Source: an uncultured Bacteroidales bacterium
GTDB taxonomy: Bacteria; Bacteroidota; Bacteroidia; Bacteroidales; F082
DNA length: 64,000 bases
Assembly: GCA_947305795.1 (NCBI GenBank)
Contig: CAMZEK010000002.1
Coordinates: 1-64,000 of the forward strand
Direction of reading: 5' to 3'
In this document: positions 28,188-38,500 of the stretch, piece by piece
Position numbering within the stretch: position 1 is the first letter of the stretch
Layout: the number at the start of each line of letters is the position of its first letter
Notes under the pieces: model-generated
Told to the model about the DNA's origin: nothing
Database searches by the model: none
What the model saw: only the letters and a program-made list of their open reading frames with translations
Position numbers and translations under genes: made by a program

Positions 28188-28508
28188 ATGGATACTCCGA
28201 GAATACTCAGCCTTGATGAAGCCATCCAGTTCGTCAGACGTTTCAAGCAACTGATTGCTCCGCGTTTCGACGGCAAACTAAAGGTCATTTTGTACGGCTC
28301 ATACGCGAAAGGCTCAGCCAATCCGTGGAGCGACATTGATGTTGCGGTTATCATGCCCAAGGTAAATGACGAGGAATGGCTACAACAGTCGGTTGGCTTG
28401 GTTCGTGATGGACATGCCGTGACAAGTCTCATTGACCCCGTGCTTCTGGAAGACCATGAGGATAGCATTTTCTATGACGACGTGATGCGAACAGGCATCG
28501 TTATCTGA
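28188..28508 (+). CDS. minimal nucleotidyltransferase (MNT-type)
   Basis: VILYGSYAKGSANPWSDIDVAVI catalytic signature; 106 aa. Confidence 0.88.
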   Translation: MDTPRILSLDEAIQFVRRFKQLIAPRFDGKLKVILYGSYAKGSANPWSDIDVAVIMPKVNDEEWLQQSVGLVRDGHAVTSLIDPVLLEDHEDSIFYDDVMRTGIVI

Positions 28509-28571
28509 AATGAAAAGTGAACTACAATACGAAACAAAAGTCTAACCAAAACACAATCTCAAATATTTCTC

Positions 28572-28579
28572 TACATTTG
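28572..28579 (+). promoter_or_regulatory. -7 box TACATTTG
   Basis: TAnnTTTG 26 nt before ATG 28605. Confidence 0.55.
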
Positions 28580-28604
28580 CACGATAAACAACCTAATTGC
28601 AACA

Positions 28605-31600
28605 ATGAAACACAAATTTCTTACCCTAATGCTGCTTATGTTGGCAACGATAGCAAAAGCCAACCCTGTTGACATGAACACCGCTCGAGAGGTGGCAGTG
28701 AAGTTCTTGAACGCCAATACAAAAACACCTTTGCGCGGCACGGATGAGCTTCAGTTGGCAACCACCTACAACACCTCCCATGGCGATGTGGCCTTCCATG
28801 TCTTCAATACGCCGAATGGCTTTGTCATCGTTTCAGCCGACGATTGCGCCACGCCCATCCTCGGCTATTCCGACGAAGGCCGACCGTTTGAACCTGACAA
28901 CGTACCGATACAATTGCAGGTCTATTTGCAAGGCTATGTGGATCAGATGGAATACGACATTGAGAACCATATCGTTGGCGAGCAAAACACTGTCCGACAA
29001 TGGGAACTGGTAAAAAATACTGGACGGTTGAATGAAAATAGGTCTTATGATGCCGTGGAGCCTCTGGTTACCGCGATGTGGGACCAAGGTTGTTACTATA
29101 ATGCCATGTGTCCTGAAGACCCTTATGGCTATTGTGGTGGACATGTGCCGACAGGCTGTGGACCCACGGCGATGGGTATGATTATGCATTATTGGGGTTT
29201 TCCTTTGCATGGAACGGGATCGATAACACATCAGTGGGATTGTCATAACAGTTTAGGCCAATACTATCCTGTGCAGTATGTGAATTTTGCAGAGGCAACC
29301 TACGATTGGGCAAACATGCCTGACCAACTTGATGAAAATTCAACACAAGATGAAATAAATGCTGTAGCCACTTTACTATGGCACTGTGGAGTAGCTTTAG
29401 AGGCGATGTATAAACCTCAATGCGCAACTGTAATAACTCCGCTTATTCCCAGGGCTTTTAACAACTATTATGGTTATACTGATGCTTGTCTTTTATATTA
29501 TGATGTTGATGTACATGACTATTTCAGATGGATAGATTTGTTAAAGTCGAATCTTTTACTTGCTCAGCCAATACTTTATACTGGTAATAATGAATCTGAT
29601 GGTCACGGATGGGTTTGTGATGGATACGATGCTAATGATTTGTTTCATTTCAACTGGGGTTGGAGTGGAATTGGTAATGGTTATTTTCATATCTTGAGTC
29701 ATTCTTTTAGTTATTTCCAAGGTGTGGTGATCAATATTTATCCTTCATGCGATAACAGTATTGCCTATCAAATTGAAGCTGTCGCAAACAATGATACCGC
29801 AGGAAGTATTACAGGTATGGGAACATATAGTTGCAACCAAATGTGTAATTTGTCGGCTGTTGCCAATGAGGGGTATTCGTTTTCAAATTGGACGGAGAAC
29901 GGAGAAATCGTTTCGTATAATCCCATCTACTCATTCACGGTTTATGAAAACAGGAGTTTAGTGGCTAATTTCGTTAATCAGAATGAATACATTGTTTCTG
30001 TTGTCGCATCTCCTGAGAATGGTGGCACCGTGGAAGGTGGAGGCAATTATGCTCTTGGACAAGAATGCACCCTATCTGCCGTTGCCGACAATGGATATAT
30101 TTTTTCATACTGGACAAAATCGGGGGTAATCGTGTCTTACGAGTCCAATTATGTATTCACAGTTGTAGCTGACCAAACATTAGTGGCTCATTTCTGTGAG
30201 GAGGAGTGTTCATCATACACTGTTTCGGTTACGTCAAATCCTTCTGAAGGCGGAAGTGTGGTAGGAAACGGAACCTATGAGGAGGGAGCAACATGCATAT
30301 TGACAGCCATTCCTGATCCAGGGTATTCATTTGTAAATTGGACGGAAAACGGAGAGGTCGTTTCAACGGAGTCGATGTACTTGTTTAGCGTTTACAACGA
30401 CAGAGGCTTGACTGCGAATTTCACCTTGCCTTTCGAGATTAGTGCCACGGCTGATCCTTCAGAATATGGTGCAAATATTTCTGGAATAGGATTTTATATT
30501 TATAGACAAAGCTGTACACTGACAGCAGAGAACAGTGATGATTTTTGTTTTTATTATTGGATTGAAGGTTGGGATATTGTTTCTATGGATTCGGCTTATT
30601 CTTTTGTGGTGACATCGAATCGAAATTTAGTGGCAATTTTTGGTCCTAAATTAAACATTTCGGCGACAGCTAATCCAGAAGAAGGAACGGTGTCGGGAGA
30701 AGGTGTTTATAACTACAACCAGATATGTAGCCTTCATGCAATTCCTAATGATGGATATTGTTTTTATTATTGGACTGAAAACGGAGAAATTGTCTCCATG
30801 GATGAAACTTATTCCTTTGAGGTTAGAACGAACAGGAATTTGGTGGCACATTTTGGCTTTCCATTAAGTGTTTCAGCGGTGGCTAATCCAGAAGAAGGGT
30901 CGGTGTCAGGAGAAGGGATTTATAACTATAATCAGTTATGTGTCCTTAACGCGACTCCTAACGATGGTTATAGTTTTAGTCATTGGATGGAAAATGGTAC
31001 GTTGGTTTCTCATAATGCGAATTTGAGTTTTAATGTTAGAAGTTCAAGGAATCTGATGGCTGTTTTCGAAGAAAAAGTGGATACTATATCAGGTTTGTTG
31101 AATGGATGGTTCTCTGTCAGTGCAGATAGGCAAGTGCAGTTTTCGAAAGGAAATCTGCAATATATAGGTAGTGCTACTGAACCTTATTGGAAATTTGCAG
31201 ATAATCAATATGATTATTTGGGTGATAATGGACAATTCAGTTCAGATGAATATGTGGATAGAGATTTGTTCGGATGGGGTACCAGTGGCTACAATCATGG
31301 AGCAGTGTGTTACCAACCTTGGAGCACGAGCCAAATAGATAGTGATTATGATGCTTATGGTTCTGTTGATTTAAATCTTTATGACCAAAACGGACAGGCC
31401 GATTGGGGATTTAATGCCATTAGTAATGGTGGTAATACGACAAACCAGTGGAGAACATTGAAAACAAGTGAATGGGATTACCTCATTAATAAAAGACACA
31501 CGCAATCGGGAATTCGGTACGTCAAGGCAAGGGTGAATGATATTAATGGACTTATCATATTGCCTGACAATTGGAGTGAAGAAACATATAGTTTTTCGTA

Positions 31601-34217
31601 TATAGGCGGACAACATTATGATTATTATGAATATAATATCATTTCGGCCATTTCATGGGATACGTTAGAGTCTGCAGGAGCTGTATTTTTACCAGAAAGC
31701 GGTTTACGGGTGGGGGTTACGAGTCGTGGTACGGGAGCATATGTTTCTGCTGATCGCTACCCTTATATGCCATATGTGGATTGTTTGGCTTTTAACAATG
31801 TTGCTAGTCCAGGAATTGGTGCGATGGATCTTTCCACAGGTCTTGCAGTACGTTTGGTCAGATATCATCCAGAGCAGCCGATTTATTATGTTGCACAAAA
31901 CGGGACAGGTGATGGTAGCTCGTGGAATGATGCTATGGGAGACTTGCAGGTTGCCATGGATTTTGCAGCGTTGGGACAAGGCGTTGTCTGGGTGGCAGAA
32001 GGCACTTATTATGGAGATAGTGTTTCAGAGAATGCCTTTACTATACCAGACGGCGTACGTGTTTATGGCGGTTTTGCCGGTGATGAACCGGAAGATTATG
32101 ATTTGTCGTTGCGCAATTTCGCCGCTCACCCCACTATTCTTGATGGTCAGCACACCCAAAGAACAGTGTATCACGAATACCCTATGGAGTGGAGCTCTGT
32201 TCCTCGAGTTTCTCCCATCTTGGATGGCTTTACCATACAGAATGGGCATAATATAGAAGGTGGAAATGTGTTTGGTGGGAATCCAATGCTTCAGTTAAAC
32301 AATTGCGTGATTCAAAATGGGGAGAGTGAGAATGGAGATCTTGTTTGTGCAATTATCAGTAATTCTATAATTGTTAATAATATAGGTTCTGGTTGGTGGA
32401 CTGGTTGGGCAGGTGTGGTAATGGCAGGCTGTAATGCCTATAACTGTGTTATTGCAAACAACCATGCCGACGCTATTGCTTCGGGAAGTACTCTTGTCAA
32501 TTGTATTCTTTGGAATAATATTGGTACTCCTGAATGGATATGCAACATTTCTTATTCTGCTATTGAGGGACAAGAGATTAGTGGCGAAGGCAATATTTTA
32601 CTCGCCCATAGCAACAACGGTATCTCACCCGACTCGCTTTATGTGAGCTTTATAGATCCAGAAAACGGCGACTTTCGATTGTCTTGTGCCTCCGATTGTA
32701 TCAATATGGGCACACCAGACATCAGCGAATTGGATTTGCCGCAAGTGGATTTGCAAGGCAATCCCCGTGTGATGGACGGCCGGATAGACATGGGAGCGTA
32801 TGAGTTTGACCCGTCATGGTATAGTGTTGTCACAGTCTCGGCCAACCCGGCAGAGGGTGGCACCGTTACCCCATGCGGTAGCGGCATCTATGAAAACGGC
32901 ATCGCTATCACTCTAACAGCCACGGCCAACGAGGGTTATACCTTCCTATACTGGATTGCCAACGGCGCATTGCTTTCCACCAATCCCACTTGCACCCTGA
33001 CCGTGGCAGGGAATACCAACTGCGTAGCCCGCTTCATTTCTGATGATGCCACCGTGCAGACCACCAGCTTCAACAATGGCTGGAACTGGTATTCCACCTA
33101 CATTGAGCAAAACGGCATTGATGGTTTGGAACAACTTGAGGAAAGCCTTGGCGCAAACGACGTCCAGATCAAGGCTCAGGTGGGCTACGCCAACTATTAT
33201 GAAGGCATAGGCTGGTTGGGAACGCTCACAAGCATCAACAACGAGTCATCCTATAAGATTAAGACAACCAACCCATGTGTGGTGGAGATGTTGGGCGAGG
33301 AGACGACCCCCTCGGCGCATCCCATCACCATCGGCCATGGCTGGAACTGGATTGGCTATCCCATCAATGCGTCCATGAGCCTTACCACGGCACTCTCGGG
33401 CATCACGCCCATTGAAGGCGACCAGTTGAAGGCCCAGAACGGCTACGCAACCTATTACAATAACCTCGGCTGGGTGGGAACATTGAACACTATCAATCCA
33501 GGCATGGGGCTGTTGTACAAGTCGAACAGCAACAACAATTTCATGCTCGTTTATCCCACAAATTCAAAGGGAGAAACCCTTATCGAGAACATTACCCCGG
33601 AGAACAACCACTGGGTGCCTAACATGTACACCTATCCTGATAACATGACTGTGACGGCTGTTGTTGAATTAGACGGCAAGGAACTCCAAAGCGACAACTA
33701 CGAGCTGGGCGCCTTTGCCGATGGTGAGTGCCGTGGCAGTGTGCGGTTGATGTACATCGAACCCATTCAACGTTACATAGCTTTCCTGACTGTCGTGGGT
33801 AAGGAAGTTGAGACACTCAGTTTTGGTCTCTACGACACAACGACAGGCGAGGAGATTTACGATGCCCAAGAGAGGTTGAACTTCAGCAACAACGCCATTG
33901 TAGGGTCTGTCAATGAACCTTACGTCGTCAGTTTTAGTGGCGTGACGGGAATTGATGAATGGGGCAGCCAAATTAATGTCTTCCCGAATCCAGTTGCAAG
34001 AGGCGAAAACATCACCATTGTCCCGACCGGTGTGGAGACGTTGCGCGCAATGTCTTCTGTTCATGTGGAAATCATCAATGCGCTCGGTGTGCTTGTAGAG
34101 ACGCGTTTTATCGCGTCTTCACAAACCATTGCCGCCCCGAACACAGCTGGCGTTTACACATTACGCATCACCATAGAAGGCAAAGGGACGTATTACCGAA
34201 AATTGGTGGTGAGATAA
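28605..34217 (+). CDS. C10 (streptopain)-family cysteine peptidase with InlB-B-like repeats, a choice-of-anchor-Q-like beta-helix region and a T9SS C-terminal sorting domain
   Basis: Catalytic region GHVPTGCGPTAMGMIMHYW (Cys codon 29157-29159) and DGHGWVCDGYD (His codon 29604-29606), FHFNWGWSG; six tandem plus one separate ~70-aa repeats ending W(T/M)ENG..V.ANF; YYVAQNGTGDGSSWNDAMGDLQ; C-terminal INVFPNPVARGENITI...YTLRITIEGKGTYYRKLVVR. Confidence 0.88.
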   Translation: MKHKFLTLMLLMLATIAKANPVDMNTAREVAVKFLNANTKTPLRGTDELQLATTYNTSHGDVAFHVFNTPNGFVIVSADDCATPILGYSDEGRPFEPDNVPIQLQVYLQGYVDQMEYDIENHIVGEQNTVRQWELVKNTGRLNENRSYDAVEPLVTAMWDQGCYYNAMCPEDPYGYCGGHVPTGCGPTAMGMIMHYWGFPLHGTGSITHQWDCHNSLGQYYPVQYVNFAEATYDWANMPDQLDENSTQDEINAVATLLWHCGVALEAMYKPQCATVITPLIPRAFNNYYGYTDACLLYYDVDVHDYFRWIDLLKSNLLLAQPILYTGNNESDGHGWVCDGYDANDLFHFNWGWSGIGNGYFHILSHSFSYFQGVVINIYPSCDNSIAYQIEAVANNDTAGSITGMGTYSCNQMCNLSAVANEGYSFSNWTENGEIVSYNPIYSFTVYENRSLVANFVNQNEYIVSVVASPENGGTVEGGGNYALGQECTLSAVADNGYIFSYWTKSGVIVSYESNYVFTVVADQTLVAHFCEEECSSYTVSVTSNPSEGGSVVGNGTYEEGATCILTAIPDPGYSFVNWTENGEVVSTESMYLFSVYNDRGLTANFTLPFEISATADPSEYGANISGIGFYIYRQSCTLTAENSDDFCFYYWIEGWDIVSMDSAYSFVVTSNRNLVAIFGPKLNISATANPEEGTVSGEGVYNYNQICSLHAIPNDGYCFYYWTENGEIVSMDETYSFEVRTNRNLVAHFGFPLSVSAVANPEEGSVSGEGIYNYNQLCVLNATPNDGYSFSHWMENGTLVSHNANLSFNVRSSRNLMAVFEEKVDTISGLLNGWFSVSADRQVQFSKGNLQYIGSATEPYWKFADNQYDYLGDNGQFSSDEYVDRDLFGWGTSGYNHGAVCYQPWSTSQIDSDYDAYGSVDLNLYDQNGQADWGFNAISNGGNTTNQWRTLKTSEWDYLINKRHTQSGIRYVKARVNDINGLIILPDNWSEETYSFSYIGGQHYDYYEYNIISAISWDTLESAGAVFLPESGLRVGVTSRGTGAYVSADRYPYMPYVDCLAFNNVASPGIGAMDLSTGLAVRLVRYHPEQPIYYVAQNGTGDGSSWNDAMGDLQVAMDFAALGQGVVWVAEGTYYGDSVSENAFTIPDGVRVYGGFAGDEPEDYDLSLRNFAAHPTILDGQHTQRTVYHEYPMEWSSVPRVSPILDGFTIQNGHNIEGGNVFGGNPMLQLNNCVIQNGESENGDLVCAIISNSIIVNNIGSGWWTGWAGVVMAGCNAYNCVIANNHADAIASGSTLVNCILWNNIGTPEWICNISYSAIEGQEISGEGNILLAHSNNGISPDSLYVSFIDPENGDFRLSCASDCINMGTPDISELDLPQVDLQGNPRVMDGRIDMGAYEFDPSWYSVVTVSANPAEGGTVTPCGSGIYENGIAITLTATANEGYTFLYWIANGALLSTNPTCTLTVAGNTNCVARFISDDATVQTTSFNNGWNWYSTYIEQNGIDGLEQLEESLGANDVQIKAQVGYANYYEGIGWLGTLTSINNESSYKIKTTNPCVVEMLGEETTPSAHPITIGHGWNWIGYPINASMSLTTALSGITPIEGDQLKAQNGYATYYNNLGWVGTLNTINPGMGLLYKSNSNNNFMLVYPTNSKGETLIENITPENNHWVPNMYTYPDNMTVTAVVELDGKELQSDNYELGAFADGECRGSVRLMYIEPIQRYIAFLTVVGKEVETLSFGLYDTTTGEEIYDAQERLNFSNNAIVGSVNEPYVVSFSGVTGIDEWGSQINVFPNPVARGENITIVPTGVETLRAMSSVHVEIINALGVLVETRFIASSQTIAAPNTAGVYTLRITIEGKGTYYRKLVVR
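30669..31070 (+). repeat. two recently duplicated ~213-bp coding repeats
   Basis: gctaatccagaagaag...gtttataactacaaccag at 30669 and gctaatccagaagaag...atttataactataatcag at 30882 are near-identical. Confidence 0.75.
34094..34123. repeat. REP/MITE-like palindrome TGTAGAGACGCG-N6-CGCGTCTTCACA inside the CDS
   Basis: Arms complementary at 10/12 positions. Confidence 0.6.
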
Positions 34218-34227
34218 TCTGACCTTT

Positions 34228-34251
34228 GTAGAGACCGTGCTACGTCTTTAC
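34228..34251. repeat. second GTAGAGAC...GTCTTTAC palindrome just after the stop codon
   Basis: 8-bp arms with one G:T-type mismatch. Confidence 0.55.
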
Positions 34252-34264
34252 TGAAAACGAGAAC

Positions 34265-34288
34265 GCCCGCAGGTTTCGACTTGCGGGC
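34265..34288 (+). terminator. rho-independent-like terminator
   Basis: GCCCGCA-N10-TGCGGGC followed by T-rich attgttgtt. Confidence 0.65.
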
Positions 34289-34360
34289 ATTGTTGTTAAG
34301 AGGGGGAAAGAAATAATTCCGTTTTGTACGGAAGATTTTCCAACAAAAGAAATAAATACT

Positions 34361-34368
34361 TATTTTTG
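34361..34368 (+). promoter_or_regulatory. -7 box TATTTTTG for the second half of the cluster
   Basis: TAnnTTTG 29 nt before ATG 34397. Confidence 0.55.
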
Positions 34369-34396
34369 CCATTTCATTGTAAATGGGTTTTTGGAA

Positions 34397-34774
34397 ATGA
34401 ACTTTTTAGACAACCTATTCATAGTAGACGCCATCGACGACACCGAAAACGGCTTCACGGCACGGGTTCGCTGCAACCCATCTCATCCTATTTATCAGTC
34501 GCATTTTCCGGGCAACCCCATCACGCCGGGAGCTTGTTTGCTGCAAACTGCTGGTAACATTTTGCAGAAAAAACTGGGTCGACCGCTCTATTTGAAAACC
34601 GCCAAAAACATCAAATACCTTAATTTGCTGATTCCCGCCGAAGGCAAAACAGTGTGTTTTGGTTTTTCTAATGGTTCCGAGACCGAAACCGAATACAAGG
34701 CCCAAGTCGTCATCGCCGACGAAAGCACCGTTTTTACGAAGATGTCACTGGTTTTCAGCTATGAGCAGAATTGA
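34397..34774 (+). CDS. hotdog-fold 3-hydroxyacyl-ACP dehydratase-like
   Basis: HPIYQSHFPGNPITPGACLLQTAGNILQ (FabA/FabZ-type). Confidence 0.82.
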   Translation: MNFLDNLFIVDAIDDTENGFTARVRCNPSHPIYQSHFPGNPITPGACLLQTAGNILQKKLGRPLYLKTAKNIKYLNLLIPAEGKTVCFGFSNGSETETEYKAQVVIADESTVFTKMSLVFSYEQN

Positions 34775-35537
34775 TGCCTCTGACATACAGGCAACGATGC
34801 GACAACAAAAAGTCTGCGCGGTGCTGCCAACCTACAACAACGGCGGCACCTTGCGTGACGTTATGGAGCGCGTGTTGGCTTATTGTGATGATGTCATCGT
34901 AGTCAACGACGGCTGCACCGACAATTCGGCTGAGATTTTGGCCTCGTTTAGCGAGCGCATTACGGTGGTCGACTATGGCAAAAACCGAGGAAAAGGCTAT
35001 GCGTTGAAACAAGGTTTCAAAAAAGCCAAGGCTTTGGGCTTCGGTTATGCCCTTACTATCGACACCGACGGACAACATTTCCCCGAGGACATTCCAGTGT
35101 TTGTCAAGGCATTGGAGCAACACCCCGAGGCTTTGATTGTTGGTAGTCGCAACTTGAATCAGGAAAATATGCCAGGCGGCAATACTTTTGCCAACAAGTT
35201 CTCCAACTTTTGGTTCAAAGTTCAAACTGGCATTAATCTACCTGATACACAGACCGGTTACAGGCTTTATCCCCTGCAACACATTCCGCGTATTTTCACC
35301 TCACGCTATGAGGCTGAGTTGGCGCTGTTGGTTTTCTCCGCATGGCGGGGCATCGACTTGATTCCCGTCAAAATCAACGTGTTCTATCCGAAAGGCGAGG
35401 AGCGCGTCACGCATTTTCGTCCGTTTTGGGATTTCTTCCGCATCAGTCTGTTAAACACGGTATTGTGTATTGGGGCGATTTTTTACGGCCTGCCTTCACG
35501 ACTTATCCATAGAATGACAAGGAGAAAGAAAGCATGA
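34761..35537 (+). CDS. glycosyltransferase family 2
   Basis: VCAVLPTYNNGGTLRDVMERVL, VNDGCTDNSAEIL, TIDTDGQHFPEDIP, LPDTQTGYRLYPL. Confidence 0.88.
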   Translation: MSRIDASDIQATMRQQKVCAVLPTYNNGGTLRDVMERVLAYCDDVIVVNDGCTDNSAEILASFSERITVVDYGKNRGKGYALKQGFKKAKALGFGYALTIDTDGQHFPEDIPVFVKALEQHPEALIVGSRNLNQENMPGGNTFANKFSNFWFKVQTGINLPDTQTGYRLYPLQHIPRIFTSRYEAELALLVFSAWRGIDLIPVKINVFYPKGEERVTHFRPFWDFFRISLLNTVLCIGAIFYGLPSRLIHRMTRRKKA

Positions 35538-38500
35538 ACAAGTTTTTCCTTTCCATATATGACCGCCTGTCGAACAACAAGCCGCTTTCAATAGCTTTGC
35601 TGTTGGTTATCACGGCGTTGTGTGTGTTTTCGGCCTTGCGTTTGGATTACAAGGAAAACATTGCCGACTTTTTGCCCACTGACCCTGGCAAAGAACGCTA
35701 CACCTCGGTTTACAACGACTTGGGCGACCAAGGCCAAGTGACTCTCATTTTTGCCGCCGACACCACAAAACTCGATGATGACGAGGCGATAGAAGTCTTG
35801 ATGGAGGCGATGGACGCTTTTGAGAACCATTGGAAGGAGTGTGATACTGCTTCGTTAATCAGTGATTTGCAATGCCGTGTGGATGGTAGTCAGGTCTTCG
35901 ATGCCATGGATTTCATCCGCGAAAACCAACCGCTCTTTTTGACGGAGGACGATTATCACCGCATGGATTCCCTTTTGTCCGAGCCTGATTACATAACCAC
36001 TTGTGTAGGCAATATCAAGCGCCTTTTGGCCATGCCTACAACTAGTTTCGTCGTTGATGGTGTGAAGGCTGACCCGCTCAATCTTTATTCGCCCACTTTG
36101 CAACGACTCAATGCTCTCAACCCGACGCAAGGCTATCGTTTAGAGGACGAATACCTTTTCAATGAACGTGGCGACAAGGCTTTTGCTTTCTTCTCTTCGC
36201 CGTATTCGGGTAGCGACACAAAAAACAACGCGCTGTTGGTCAATCTGTTGGATAAAGTCATTGAGCAAACGGAAAGCGAGAATCCTGACGTTCAAGTTTC
36301 GTCTGTAGGTGCCCCCGTCATCGCGGTCACCAACGCCCAACAAATCAAAAAGGACAGCTTCTTTTCTATCTCTTTGGCTCTCGTGTTGATTTTTGGCATT
36401 TTGATGTTCACCATGGCTCGCAAGCGCAACTTGCTTTGGCTCGGCATCGCCATCCTTTTTGGCTGGGTTTTTGCTTTAGCCATCATTGCGTTGTTCAAGG
36501 ACAGCATTTCCATCATCGTAGTCGGCATCGGCTCGGTCATCGTAGGCATCGCGGTCAATTATCCACTGCATTATCTTGACCACATCAAGCAAGAACCCAA
36601 CAAACGCGAGGCCTTGAAAGACGTCATCCAGCCTTTGATTATCGGTAACCTTACCACTGTGGCGGCCTTTGCCTGCCTCGTTTTTGTGAAGGCTGAAGCC
36701 ATGCGTGACTTGGGAATTTTCGGCGCCTTGACCCTCGTGGGCACCATCCTTTTTGTGATGGTTTTCTTGCCTTTGTTCGCCGTTGTGCCGAAGAAAACCA
36801 AGAAACTATTTGTCGACAGTGGCAAGGCACCTTCCGAGACTTGGCGAAAAATCAAACTATACGCTTTTTGGCCGTTGGTCATTATCACGCTGATACTCAG
36901 TTATTACAGTCAAGAAACGATGTTTGATGCGGATTTGCACAACATCAACTATATGACGGCCAAGCAGAAAGAGGATTTGGCTCTGTTGAGCGAGTCGCTG
37001 CAAAAGGAAGGCGAGACGGATTTGATTTACGTGGTTTCGGAAGCCGCTGATTTTCAGGATGCTTTAAAGCAGAACGAAACTTTTATGGCTGATAACAAGA
37101 CTTTGCTTTCCGACAAGACGACGATTTCAGGTTTGCAAGGTTTGTTGCCTTCCATGGAGAGTCAGGCAAAATCGATAGCGTTGTGGAAAACCTTCTGGCA
37201 AAACCATTCGCAAGTGCCCGATGAACTTGTTCGGGTAGCGATGGAATCAGGTTTCACCGAAAACGCCTTTTTCGCCTTTACTGATGGCATCACGAAGACC
37301 TACAAACCCTTAACAGAAAGCGAAATGGAGCCGTTGATGGCTTTGTGCGGCACCTACGTCATGCGGCACGACAGCCTTTGGCGCGTGGTCGATTTTGTGC
37401 GCGTGCCAATTGAGGACTCCGAACCACTAAAGCAGCAATTGCGCGCATCGTTGCCCAATACGGGTTTTGCCTTCAGCATCAGCGACGTGGGCAATAACCT
37501 CGTGGAGGCTCTTTCTGGCGATTTCGACTATATCCTTTACGTGTGCAGCATCGTCGTGTTTTTCTTCCTTTGCCTCTCGTTCGGGCGCTTGGAGCTGTCG
37601 CTGTTGGCTTTCCTGCCCTTGGCGGTCGGCTGGACGTGGATTTTGGGCATCATGCATTTGGGAGGCATCAAGTTCAACATCGTCAACATCATTTTGGCGA
37701 CTTTCATTTTCGGCCAAGGCGACGACTATACCATTTTCATCACGGAAGGATTGCTCTACGAGTACGCCTATGGTAAAAAAATGCTGAAAAACTACCGCAA
37801 TAGCGTCATTCTCAGCGGAATACTGATGTTTATCGGCATTGGTGCATTGATTTTTGCCAAGCATCCCGCTATGCGGTCATTGGCAGAGGTGGCCATCATC
37901 GGCATGGCGGTAGTGGTCTTCATGGCTTGCTACTTGCCTCCCTTTGTCTTTGACTGGCTGACCAAAAAGAAAGGGCAAGTGCGAGAAGTGCCTTTGACCT
38001 TGAAACGGCTGATTTACACTCTACTTACCTTGTTGGTATTCTTCATTTTCGCCTTTGTCATCGTCACACCTTTGACGTTGGTTTACATGCTTTTGGGTCC
38101 CAATACGGAGAAGAAGCGTTACCGTTACCATCAAATGATAGCAGGCGTTATGCGCATTGCCTTGAAACTGCTTCCTGGTGTGAAATTCTCTCTTGTCAAC
38201 AAAACTGGTGAAACCTTCGAAAAACCTGCAGTCATCATCGCCAACCACCAATCGCATTTGGATTTGCTTTGCACGATGATGTTACATCCCAAGGTGGTGC
38301 TGCTCACCACGGATTGGGTGTGGAAGAACCCGATTTACGCTGTCACTATCCGTTATGCGGAGTTTTATCCCGTTTCCGATGGTTACGATAAGAACGTGGA
38401 GCGACTCAAAAAACTAGTCGAGCGAGGCTATTCAGTGGTGGTTTTCCCCGAAGGTACGCGCTCTGAGACGGGTGAAATTATCCGTTTCCACAAAGGGGCA

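Noticed and set aside
29761-31070. CRISPR-like or intergenic tandem array
   Set aside because: Repeats are in-frame coding repeats of ~210 bp, not short direct repeats with unique spacers.
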